Source: JBDSTW01 sp039914705
GTDB lineage: Bacteria; Pseudomonadota; Gammaproteobacteria; SURF-13
Length of the DNA stretch: 15,391 nucleotides
Direction: 5' to 3'
Assembly: GCA_039914705.1 (NCBI GenBank)
Contig: JBDSOT010000166.1
Location: forward strand, 1 to 15,391
The notes under the pieces were generated by a model that saw only the letters and a program-made list of their open reading frames with translations, was not told where the DNA came from and did no database searches. The position numbers and the translations under genes were made by a program. Positions within the stretch are counted from its first letter, which is position 1. Each line of letters begins with the position of its first letter. Below are positions 8,003 through 13,686 of this stretch, piece by piece.

Positions 8003-9103
8003 TTAGTCCTGCACGGAATGCCGACGCAGTGTGAATTTCTCGCCGAACAGGGCCGGACGATAACTCATCTTGACCTTGCGCAGATTCTCCAGACCCAAGT
8101 CATCACCGACATTGATGTAGGTACAATCGTTATAAGTCTTGGCGAATTCACGGAACAGATACTGCGCCGAGCCGGGGATGGTGAAGTTGGTTTTTTCCAC
8201 CAACACGCTCGCCACATCGGGCGTGATGCGCTCGCCGAAGGTGAAGCCTTCAAGCCGGTCGCCGATAATCAGGCACAGTCCCTGCAATTGCAGAAAATCG
8301 TAATTTTCCAGGGCACGGGTAATGGCCGCGCGTTCCGATTCGACGGTGAAGAAGAAGTCTGCCACGGAATCCTGAGTGGTGTACTTCAGGCGATTTTGCA
8401 GCCAAGTATTAACCAGGTCGTGAATGCCTTGCCAGTGGTGCGGACCCAGAACCTCCATGCGATGGTTCGGATGAATGCGGCGAAACTGATTAATCTCACC
8501 ACGCTTGGTCTTGTAGGCATTGCCCTTAAGTTCAATGAGGTCTTCGGTGCGATAAATGTAATCCGGCAGACTGCGCTCGACGAGCCAGCGCTCGGAGCTT
8601 ATGGCGGGGAACACCGTGTCTTCGGGATTCAAATCCAGCACGTCGAGAAAATCGCGGTACACATATTCGACCTTGCCGACGTAAGGCGTCGTGTTATAGC
8701 CGTCCATAATCTCGAAACAGGATTGCAGTGCGCGATGCTGATTGGCAGAGTAGCCGAGCGGCGGTAGAAGCATGGTCAGGCCATCGCCGTTAAGGCTGAA
8801 CAGGCAGAAGCAATCCTCGATAATCTGGTAGAAACCGCTCATCCGCGAGAGCCAGATGATGTTATTGGCGAAGGTGTAATCCGACAGCGGTGCCTGTATG
8901 CGGTTTATGTAGTCTTCGAACAGAGGCTTGATGTCAATGGTAAACGGATAGAGCCGGTGACCTTCGACGGCGAGATAGCTGGCGGGAAAACTTTTATTGA
9001 CATGGAGAGAGAGAAAATTATCGGCGACGGCGGACGCGTCATCCGGAACGGAATCAGGAGCGGTTAACAGACTACCGGGAGGTTCGTTGGCTTGCTTGAG
9101 CAT
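8003..9103 (-). CDS. DUF2156 / LPG-synthase C-terminal-domain protein
   Basis: A 366-residue soluble protein of the COG4866 type (PF09924, DUF2156). This domain forms the catalytic part of MprF lysyl-phosphatidylglycerol synthases, where it transfers an amino acid from aminoacyl-tRNA to lipid. The family landmark is the segment LPDYIYRTEDLIELKGNAYK, followed by KRGEINQFRR, near the middle. The end, YINVGDDLGLENLRKVKMSYRP, matches the acceptor-domain end of such GNAT-fold proteins. No transmembrane helices or flippase domain are present, unlike MprF. ATG 9103 has AAGGA with 9-nt spacing. A consensus-like promoter lies upstream. The first 30 residues look flexible. Proteins of this stand-alone class are functionally uncharacterised, so transferase activity is inference from the fold. 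Confidence 0.85.
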   Translation of the reverse strand: MLKQANEPPGSLLTAPDSVPDDASAVADNFLSLHVNKSFPASYLAVEGHRLYPFTIDIKPLFEDYINRIQAPLSDYTFANNIIWLSRMSGFYQIIEDCFCLFSLNGDGLTMLLPPLGYSANQHRALQSCFEIMDGYNTTPYVGKVEYVYRDFLDVLDLNPEDTVFPAISSERWLVERSLPDYIYRTEDLIELKGNAYKTKRGEINQFRRIHPNHRMEVLGPHHWQGIHDLVNTWLQNRLKYTTQDSVADFFFTVESERAAITRALENYDFLQLQGLCLIIGDRLEGFTFGERITPDVASVLVEKTNFTIPGSAQYLFREFAKTYNDCTYINVGDDLGLENLRKVKMSYRPALFGEKFTLRRHSVQD

Positions 9104-9352
9104 GATTGTTTATCCTTTTGGGCGACCGTAGTAAAGTTGCATAGTTAAAGTTAGGAGCAATTGCCGCTAACGGGTTATAAATAACGCATCACAATATATA
9201 GTTGAATTGCGCGTACTAAAACAAAATGACAGCCTCATGTCAACTTTTAATTTGATAAAAAAGGAAGGCTGGGAGTCGCAGGGACAGTGGCTGAAAATAG
9301 GAGAACGGCGGCAGTATTTTTAACGCGTGCGAATCAGGTGAGTGATGGGCCA
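9104..9352. other. 249-bp intergenic region between rimK and DUF2156
   Basis: This gap separates the rimK stop from the DUF2156 start, both on the minus strand. It holds the strongest promoter match in the window (9215-9243). The predicted transcript starts near 9208, giving a leader of about 105 nt that is AT-rich. The rimK-proximal part (9244-9352) includes a run of six T on the minus strand near 9257-9262, but I found no GC-rich stem before it. I see no small open frame with a ribosome site here. Confidence 0.4.
9215..9243 (-). promoter_or_regulatory. Sigma-70-like promoter for the DUF2156-GNAT-MFS group
   Basis: On the minus strand a perfect -35 box TTGACA (9243-9238) is followed after 17 bp by TTTAGT (9220-9215), which matches TATAAT at four of six positions. 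The start site would be near 9208, with the DUF2156 ATG at 9103. A TATATT sequence further downstream could be an alternative -10. The location in the only long gap of this gene run supports the call. Confidence 0.5.
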
Positions 9353-10267
9353 TTAGGCCGTTGATTTCGTCCTGCGCAGGAATTTTCTAATCGGCCTGAC
9401 ATTCTTTTCGAGAAATTCGATAACCAGCGCGGCGATGTCCGTGCCCGACGCCTGCTCGATGCCTTCCAGGCCGGGTGAGGAATTAATTTCCACGACCACC
9501 GGCCCGCGTTGGGCGCGCAGAATGTCCACGCCTGCGATGTTGAGACCCATGATGCGCGCGGCGCGCAACGCGATGGCGTTTTCTTCCGGCGTTATGTCGA
9601 TCAGGCTTGCCTTGCCGCCGCGATGCAGATTTGAGCGGAACTCACCCTCCTTACCTTGGCGCAGCATGGATGCTACCACCTTGCCGCCGATAACAAAGCA
9701 GCGTATGTCTGCGCCGCGCGCCTCCTGCACGAACTCCTGCACCATGATGTTGGCCTTCAGTCCCATGAAGGCTTCGATAACACTCTCGGCGGCCTGTTTG
9801 GTGTCGGCCAGTACGACACCCAGACCCTGACTGCCTTCGAGTAATTTCACGATCAGCGGCGCGCCGCCCACCATGCCGATCAATGCTCGCGCATCCTCCG
9901 CAGCATGGGCAAAGCCCGTTACCGGTAGACCGATGCCGCTGCACGTGAGACGCTGCAGCGAGCCTAATTTATCGCGCGAGCGGTTGATGGCGTTCGACGG
10001 GTTGGCAGGAAATACGCCTGCCATCTCGAACTGGCGCAGCACCGCTGTTCCGTAAAATGTGATGGAGGCACCGATGCGCGGGATAACGGCGTCGAAGCCG
10101 GTCAGGTCCTCACCCTTGTAATGAATGGCGGGGCGCTCGGAGTTAATGCAGATATAGCAGCGCAAGGTGTCGAACACGCGTGCCTCATGGCCGCGCTGTA
10201 ATGCGGCCTCAAGCAAACGGCGCGTGGAATACAGTTTTGCATTGCGGGAAAGTATGGCAATTTTCAT
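9353..10267 (-). CDS. rimK: RimK-type ATP-grasp glutamate ligase
   Basis: A 304-residue ATP-grasp ligase that in E. coli and Pseudomonas adds glutamates to the C-terminus of ribosomal protein S6. The N-terminus MKIAILSRN is that of RimK. VIPRIGASITFYG marks the N-terminal domain. The ATP-binding segment VKLLEGSQGLGVVL, MVQEFVQEARGADIRCFVIG and EINSSPGLEGIE (260-271) supply nucleotide and Mg binding and are close to canonical RimK. Length matches E. coli RimK (300). An in-frame TTG at 10273 would add two residues, but AAGGA at 10276-10280 is 8 nt from ATG 10267 and only 2 nt from the TTG. ATG is therefore chosen. It lies 29 bp after the RimB-like protease gene in an evident operon. The C-terminus is basic (KFLRRTK). 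Confidence 0.93.
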   Translation of the reverse strand: MKIAILSRNAKLYSTRRLLEAALQRGHEARVFDTLRCYICINSERPAIHYKGEDLTGFDAVIPRIGASITFYGTAVLRQFEMAGVFPANPSNAINRSRDKLGSLQRLTCSGIGLPVTGFAHAAEDARALIGMVGGAPLIVKLLEGSQGLGVVLADTKQAAESVIEAFMGLKANIMVQEFVQEARGADIRCFVIGGKVVASMLRQGKEGEFRSNLHRGGKASLIDITPEENAIALRAARIMGLNIAGVDILRAQRGPVVVEINSSPGLEGIEQASGTDIAALVIEFLEKNVRPIRKFLRRTKSTA

Positions 10268-10275
10268 CGGCAAAT

Positions 10276-10280
10276 TCCTT
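10276..10280 (-). promoter_or_regulatory. Shine-Dalgarno that decides the rimK start
   Basis: AAGGA on the minus strand is 8 nt before ATG 10267 and only 2 nt before the alternative TTG at 10273. The spacing favours the ATG. Confidence 0.7.
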
Positions 10281-10296
10281 AGTTTAGGAGCAGTTA

Positions 10297-10815
10297 TTAC
10301 TCACTTTTTGTGGCCTTGCCTTTGCCCTTGGGCGATTTTATTTTTATATCCGACTTGTTATCACGCGGGCGGGGCGGGGCGGCAGTTTTTTTTAAAAGGT
10401 AGGATGCCTCGGGATCGACCAGCAATCCTTGTAAGGCGGTGCGCCCCATCAGCATACGGAAGGACATGGAACTGCGATTGGTCAGGGTGATCTCGATGGG
10501 CCAGGCACGCTTACCGACTTGTACAGGCGTGCGGATTACCACTCGCCACTCGCGGTGTCCTCCTGAATCACTTACCCAACGTTCATCGATCACATCGGCG
10601 ACGCAAACGATGGCCTTGTCATTACGATCCTGTAGAGGATGCACACTAAAGCGCACCCGCAGACGACCGTCTTCTTCAAACTTTTCCAGTTTAAAGGCAT
10701 GCAGTGCCGAGCTGCGCGCACCCGTATCAATCTTGGCCTTGATGGAGTCGATGCAGAGTTCCGGCAAGGCCACCCATTCACGCCAGCCAACCCAGGATTT
10801 AGTTTTGCCGACCAT
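10297..10815 (-). CDS. RimB-type retropepsin-like protease (putative ATP-dependent zinc protease family)
   Basis: A 172-residue protein of the PF05618 / COG4067 family, annotated historically as an ATP-dependent zinc protease but with a retropepsin-like fold. The active-site motif DTGARSSALHA begins at Asp30, and the hydrophobic-then-Gly segment FRMLMGRTALQG lies near 118-129. In Pseudomonas the related RimB is encoded next to RimK and modulates its S6 glutamylation. Here the gene sits 29 bp upstream of rimK on the same strand, so the same partnership is likely. The last 31 residues (142-172) are a Pro/Lys-rich basic tail (for example SPKGKGKATKSE) beyond the core domain. ATG 10815 has only a weak GGAA element upstream. 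An in-frame TAA lies four codons before the start, fixing it. Confidence 0.87.
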   Translation of the reverse strand: MVGKTKSWVGWREWVALPELCIDSIKAKIDTGARSSALHAFKLEKFEEDGRLRVRFSVHPLQDRNDKAIVCVADVIDERWVSDSGGHREWRVVIRTPVQVGKRAWPIEITLTNRSSMSFRMLMGRTALQGLLVDPEASYLLKKTAAPPRPRDNKSDIKIKSPKGKGKATKSE

Positions 10816-10833
10816 AATAAAAATTTATTCCGA

Positions 10834-10849
10834 GCTGTCTCCTGACAGC
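10834..10849 (-). other. Small hairpin between ppiB and the RimB-like gene
   Basis: GCTGTC and GACAGC form a perfect 6-bp stem around a 4-nt loop. On the minus strand the loop reads AGGA, a Shine-Dalgarno-like sequence held in the loop, but it is about 25 nt from the RimB-like ATG and has no start codon at usual spacing. No T tract follows directly, so it is not a standard terminator. Confidence 0.35.
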
Positions 10850-10891
10850 AAACCAGAAATAACAGGCCATGGGATCGGTGTCCGAAGATTA

Positions 10892-11374
10892 TTACTCAAT
10901 CGTTACCTTTTCTATGGTCACCGGCGAGAGCGGTTTATCATTCCCATCTTTTGCAGTAGTCGCGATGGCATCGACGATATCCTGGCCTTCGGTTACACGT
11001 CCAAAAATGCTGTAGGCGGGCGGCAGACCATAGTCGGCATGCATGATGAAGAATTGCGAGCCGTTGGTGTTGGGACCGGCGTTGGCCATTGCCACGGTGC
11101 CGGCCTTATAGCCGCGTTTATAAACCTCTGACGCCTTGTCGATCTCATCGGCAAAGCGTCCGCCCCAGGCCGATTCACCACCACGTCCGGTGCCCGTCGG
11201 GTCGCCGCCCTGGATCATGAAGCCTTTAATTACTCGGTGAAAAATCACGCCATCATAATAGCCACGCTGTGTCAGTGTGATGAAATTTTCCGTTGTCTTG
11301 GGGGCCTCGTCCTCGAACAATTCGAAGCGGATGATGCCCTTATTGGTTTGAATTACGGCAATGCGGTTAGCCAC
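10892..11374 (-). CDS. ppiB: Cyclophilin-type peptidyl-prolyl cis-trans isomerase, cytoplasmic (PpiB-like)
   Basis: A 160-residue single-domain cyclophilin that catalyses proline cis-trans isomerisation during protein folding. FHRVI at residues 45-49 contains the catalytic arginine (Arg47), followed by GFMIQGGDPTGTGRGG and later GTVAMANAGPNTNGSQFFI, all hallmarks of the family. There is no signal peptide, so it is the cytoplasmic type. The frame opens upstream to 11419, but the start is set at GTG 11374 because AAGGAG (11384-11389) lies 9 nt before it and the product then begins MANRIAVIQTNKG, as usual in the family. It lies 31 bp after the YqaE-like gene. The RimB-like gene follows after 76 bp. 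Confidence 0.93.
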   Translation of the reverse strand: MANRIAVIQTNKGIIRFELFEDEAPKTTENFITLTQRGYYDGVIFHRVIKGFMIQGGDPTGTGRGGESAWGGRFADEIDKASEVYKRGYKAGTVAMANAGPNTNGSQFFIMHADYGLPPAYSIFGRVTEGQDIVDAIATTAKDGNDKPLSPVTIEKVTIE

Positions 11375-11383
11375 GGTGCTTAT

Positions 11384-11389
11384 CTCCTT
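11384..11389 (-). promoter_or_regulatory. Shine-Dalgarno that decides the ppiB start
   Basis: AAGGAG on the minus strand is 9 nt upstream of GTG 11374. The upstream start at 11419 lies inside the end of the YqaE-like gene and would add 15 residues with no family counterpart. Confidence 0.75.
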
Positions 11390-11405
11390 AGTTGATAGAT
11401 ACAGA

Positions 11406-11564
11406 TTATTTTTTAGCAATTATCCAAACGGCGTGCACCAGCCCAGGAATATAACCAAGCAGGGTCAGCAGGATATTCAACCAGAACTGTCCGCCGATAC
11501 CGACTTGCAGGAAAACGCCGAGCGGCGGAATCAATATCGAAAATATGATGCGTATAATATCCAT
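11406..11564 (-). CDS. YqaE/Pmp3 family small membrane protein
   Basis: A 52-residue protein of the YqaE/Pmp3/PMP3 family (PF01679). It begins MDIIRIIFSILIPPLGVFLQ and continues VGIGGQFWLNILLTLLGYIP, then GLVHAVWIIAKK. This is the standard two-helix layout: PPLGVFLQ at the end of helix 1, a Gly-rich turn, and LLTLLGYIPGxxHAxW in helix 2. Members are inner-membrane proteins linked to salt, osmotic or low-temperature stress and membrane potential in yeast and plants; the bacterial role is largely unknown. A full AAGGAGG lies at 11568-11574, with a short 3-nt gap to the ATG. It precedes ppiB by 31 bp on the same strand. It is too short for most gene-length cutoffs. A longer open frame on the same strand overlaps it out of register and is a shadow. 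Confidence 0.93.
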   Translation of the reverse strand: MDIIRIIFSILIPPLGVFLQVGIGGQFWLNILLTLLGYIPGLVHAVWIIAKK

Positions 11565-11863
11565 AGGCCTCCTTGAAATTCTCCGGCGTCAGTCCGTAAA
11601 CTTTTTTGCGTGAATGCCGCAAGCGACTCGTCAGCAGCGCGGCTATTCGTCCGCCATCACAGTGTTTATTGTCGCAGAAATGAGTAGTGTTCAACCATGG
11701 GTTTTATCCTCCTAAGGCCATATGTGCCCATTTATATCGACACGTTACACTATAAGCGATCAGGTGTACCATGCAGTAATTAGTGGCCAAGAGTGCGGAG
11801 CATGCTTGTGCCAGGACGTGGTATATGAGGCTGTTTTCTTCGAACTTCACTAAGGGGAATATC
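11565..11863. promoter_or_regulatory. 299-bp divergent region, YqaE-like / Yip1 genes
   Basis: This region must hold promoters for the YqaE-like gene (-) and the Yip1-family gene (+). On the minus strand TATAGT and TATAAA, both one base from the -10 consensus, lie near 11730-11755, without good -35 partners. Downstream of them AGGAGG near 11708-11713 precedes ATG 11698, which opens a ten-codon frame (MVEHYSFLRQ). The rest (11575-11690) shows no recognisable gene. On the plus strand TATATG near 11822 is a weak -10 candidate for Yip1. Confidence 0.4.
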
Positions 11864-12460
11864 ATGAATCTTGTCGAACGCGTAAAGAACATTCTGCTAC
11901 AACCTAAACAGGAATGGCCGGTGATTGCTGGTGAGAACATCACTACAGCTGATCTTTACAAAAGCTACATCGCACCGCTTGCCGCCATCCCGGCATTGGC
12001 CGGATTTATAGGCTTATCGCTGGTCGGCATTAGCTTACCGTTTCTGGGCGGCGTCTATCGTGTTCCCATCGGCTCCGGGCTGACTTACGCCATTATTAAT
12101 TTTCTGCTTACCCTGGGCGCCGTTTACCTGCTGGCACTGATTGTAAATGCTTTGGCGCCCACCTTCGGCGGCGAAAAGGATATGCGACAGGCACTCAAGT
12201 TGATAGCTTATTCCAGCACCGCGTCCTGGCTGGCAGGAATCTTTGCCATCGTACCGCAACTCTCCATTCTCACCTTGCTTGGCCTGTACAGTTTATATCT
12301 GCTTTACCTCGGCCTGCCACTACTGATGAAATGTCCAGTGGAAAAGGCAGTAGGTTACACGATTATGCTGGTTATCAGTGCTATCGGAATATTCATGGTG
12401 GTTGGATTTATCAGCAGCACATTTATTTCACACCCCGCACCCAACTTACTGGTCCAATAA
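11864..12460 (+). CDS. Yip1-domain inner-membrane protein
   Basis: A 198-residue membrane protein of the YIP1 family (PF04893). The N-terminus, MNLVERVKNILLQPKQEWPVI, is the characteristic cytoplasmic lead of bacterial members. About five hydrophobic helices follow (near residues 34-60, 73-95, 114-135, 137-155 and 163-188). Eukaryotic Yip1 proteins act in vesicle traffic; the bacterial members have no established function. ATG 11864 is preceded by AAGGGGA with about 6-nt spacing. The frame is open for 27 codons upstream, but these precede the family N-terminus and are not included. It stands alone on the plus strand and converges with the iron permease-like gene, 32 bp away. Full length. Confidence 0.87.
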   Translation: MNLVERVKNILLQPKQEWPVIAGENITTADLYKSYIAPLAAIPALAGFIGLSLVGISLPFLGGVYRVPIGSGLTYAIINFLLTLGAVYLLALIVNALAPTFGGEKDMRQALKLIAYSSTASWLAGIFAIVPQLSILTLLGLYSLYLLYLGLPLLMKCPVEKAVGYTIMLVISAIGIFMVVGFISSTFISHPAPNLLVQ

Positions 12461-12492
12461 TGCAACACAGTTGGGACGCTCCGTCAGCGGAT

Positions 12493-12879
12493 TTACTGGC
12501 CAGCCCCTTTATCGTCATTGGGGTGCGTCTCTATTTCTTTAAGTTCTTCATTGGCGTCCATAATGGTCTCTTTAAGTTCTTCAATCTCGTTCTCTGCGCG
12601 GTCTTCAATGGAGACAACTTCATTTCTTGCACCTTCGAGCGCCCGAATTAATTCATCGAGTTTTAAATGAGTGGCTCGTTCGTTTACGTTTTGAGAATGT
12701 TGCAGAAAGAAAAGCATTAAAAAACTGGCGATGACGATCACGGATTCAACAGTCCACTTTTCAGTGAAGCCGAAGTGGTAGGCTGTAACAACAACTAAGA
12801 TCACCGCAGTGAAAAATGCCCACATCGAGCCGATAATTCGTGACATACGCAGGGCGAATTTATGGAACAGATGATTCAT
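12493..12879 (-). CDS. Low-affinity iron permease-like membrane protein
   Basis: A 128-residue protein resembling the low-affinity iron permease family (PF04120). The N-terminal FHKFALRMSRIIGSMWAF, two helices near residues 17-36 and 43-60, and the segment FLQHSQN (58-64) followed by HLKLDELIRALEGARNEV (71-88) follow the family pattern. The final 40 residues (about 89-128) are highly acidic and likely coiled coil (AENEIEELKE, ANEELKEIE). Bacterial members have only two helices, so transport alone is uncertain and the iron permease name is historical. ATG 12879 has AAGGAG (12888-12893) with 8-nt spacing. It follows DUF2231 on the same strand by 94 bp, with a strong palindrome between. Confidence 0.85.
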   Translation of the reverse strand: MNHLFHKFALRMSRIIGSMWAFFTAVILVVVTAYHFGFTEKWTVESVIVIASFLMLFFLQHSQNVNERATHLKLDELIRALEGARNEVVSIEDRAENEIEELKETIMDANEELKEIETHPNDDKGAGQ

Positions 12880-12938
12880 CTTGAAAACTCCTTAGAGTTT
12901 AATTTTAATCATAAGATGGACAGTCTTAGCCTGTTGTG

Positions 12939-12958
12939 TGAGTTTAGGGCTAAACTCA
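12939..12958. repeat. 20-bp near-perfect palindrome between DUF2231 and iron permease-like genes
   Basis: TGAGTTTAG and CTAAACTCA form a perfect 9-bp inverted repeat with a 2-nt centre. It lies 15 bp past the DUF2231 stop and about 60 bp before the iron permease-like start. No T tract follows on the minus strand, so a factor-binding site or RNA hairpin is more likely than an intrinsic terminator. Confidence 0.6.
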
Positions 12959-12973
12959 TGTATCGACCAGATG

Positions 12974-13543
12974 CTATTGCCCCTCATGAGTATGTTCACT
13001 TTCCAGGTGCGATGGCACGATAGCTGTAGCATCGGGGTCGGGCGTCATGGTCATAGTAGGGTTGGCTTGCATACCCGCTTCATGTCGATGCTGGTCGAGT
13101 TTTGGCAGGGCCATGACGCCGATCCCGTAACGGTAGACCACTTCACCGCCACGCCAAGCGGTATAACCCAATAATCCACTACCAATCAGTACCAGGATTA
13201 CCAGGAACGGCCTGATAGGGCGCCCAATGTGATGCCGCCAAACTGACCAGGCGGCCAACAGCAAGTAAAAGGCAAAGGTAGCAATCGCCCAGTTCCGATG
13301 TATCTTCATGGCGGCGTGCGACGGATCGTCATGCTCGACCGTGTTGTAGGCCCAGAAACCGAAGATGACGGTGATGACGGTAATCCCCGCGCCCAGCCAC
13401 AGTGTCCAGCGCGCGAGAATCGTAAATTCATCGCGCCAGATAGACGGTCTCATAAACACCGCCAGCACATGAAAGATAGCTGTAACGCTGAGTAAGGCCA
13501 CCGTGAAATGCACAAAAATCGGGTGCCAGTTAGGTAAGATCAT
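12974..13543 (-). CDS. DUF2231 membrane protein with Met/His-rich C-terminal tail
   Basis: A 189-residue membrane protein of the DUF2231 family (PF09990). The N-terminus MILPNWHPIFVHFTVALL carries the typical HPxxVHF, and four hydrophobic segments follow, ending in GYTAWRGGEVVYRYGIGV, the usual family end. Beyond this the protein has a 40-residue hydrophilic tail (150-189) with QHRHE, PTMTMTP and HLESEHTHEGQ, rich in His and Met as in metal-binding arms. Members are often found with copper resistance or cytochrome genes; function is unknown. ATG 13543 has AGGAG with 9-nt spacing (13553-13557). It lies 143 bp downstream of the CusF-like gene with a large inverted repeat in between. A copper-related role is inferred from neighbours and the tail. 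Confidence 0.85.
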   Translation of the reverse strand: MILPNWHPIFVHFTVALLSVTAIFHVLAVFMRPSIWRDEFTILARWTLWLGAGITVITVIFGFWAYNTVEHDDPSHAAMKIHRNWAIATFAFYLLLAAWSVWRHHIGRPIRPFLVILVLIGSGLLGYTAWRGGEVVYRYGIGVMALPKLDQHRHEAGMQANPTMTMTPDPDATAIVPSHLESEHTHEGQ

Positions 13544-13562
13544 AGAAACAAACTCCTGTTAG

Positions 13563-13574
13563 TAGATGCATCTA
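13563..13574. repeat. 12-bp perfect palindrome upstream of DUF2231
   Basis: TAGATGCATCTA is a perfect palindrome located about 5 nt upstream of the DUF2231 Shine-Dalgarno on the minus strand. It could be an operator half-site pair or may be incidental; short perfect palindromes of this size occur by chance at low frequency. Confidence 0.4.
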
Positions 13575-13596
13575 AGTTTTTTTGTCGAGGCTAACC

Positions 13597-13677
13597 GCAA
13601 TATTTCCGATAGTGACCCGGCTGGCAGGCGCACCTGACAGCCGGGGTTTTCCCACAGCTTCATCTTCGAAATATTGC
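13597..13677. repeat. 81-bp nested inverted repeat between the CusF-like and DUF2231 genes
   Basis: GCAATATTTC (13597-13606) and GAAATATTGC (13668-13677) are a perfect 10-bp inverted repeat. Inside lies a second strong stem: CCCGGCTG (13616-13623) with CAGCCGGG (13638-13645), one G/A mismatch, then CAGG (13625-13628) with CCTG (13633-13636) around a 4-nt loop. On the plus strand GTTTT follows the inner stem; on the minus strand, the direction of the operon, no T tract follows it. Possible roles are an RNA stability or attenuation element, a terminator, or a remnant of a small mobile repeat. No target-site duplication was seen. Confidence 0.65.
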
Positions 13678-13686
13678 TGCCAAGTT

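Noticed and set aside
7946..8767. 273-codon open frame on the plus strand, antisense to DUF2156
   Set aside because: No family features, no ribosome site, and it mirrors the codon pattern of the well-supported DUF2156 gene on the other strand.
9257..9262. T run on the minus strand after rimK as an intrinsic terminator
   Set aside because: No stable GC-rich stem precedes it within a suitable distance.
10439..11131. 230-codon plus-strand frame spanning the RimB-like gene and ppiB
   Set aside because: It crosses two well-supported minus-strand genes and the gap between them, with no recognisable domain.
11413..11694. 93-codon minus-strand frame overlapping the YqaE-like gene
   Set aside because: It starts at TTG, overlaps the clear YqaE-like gene in another register and resembles no family I know.
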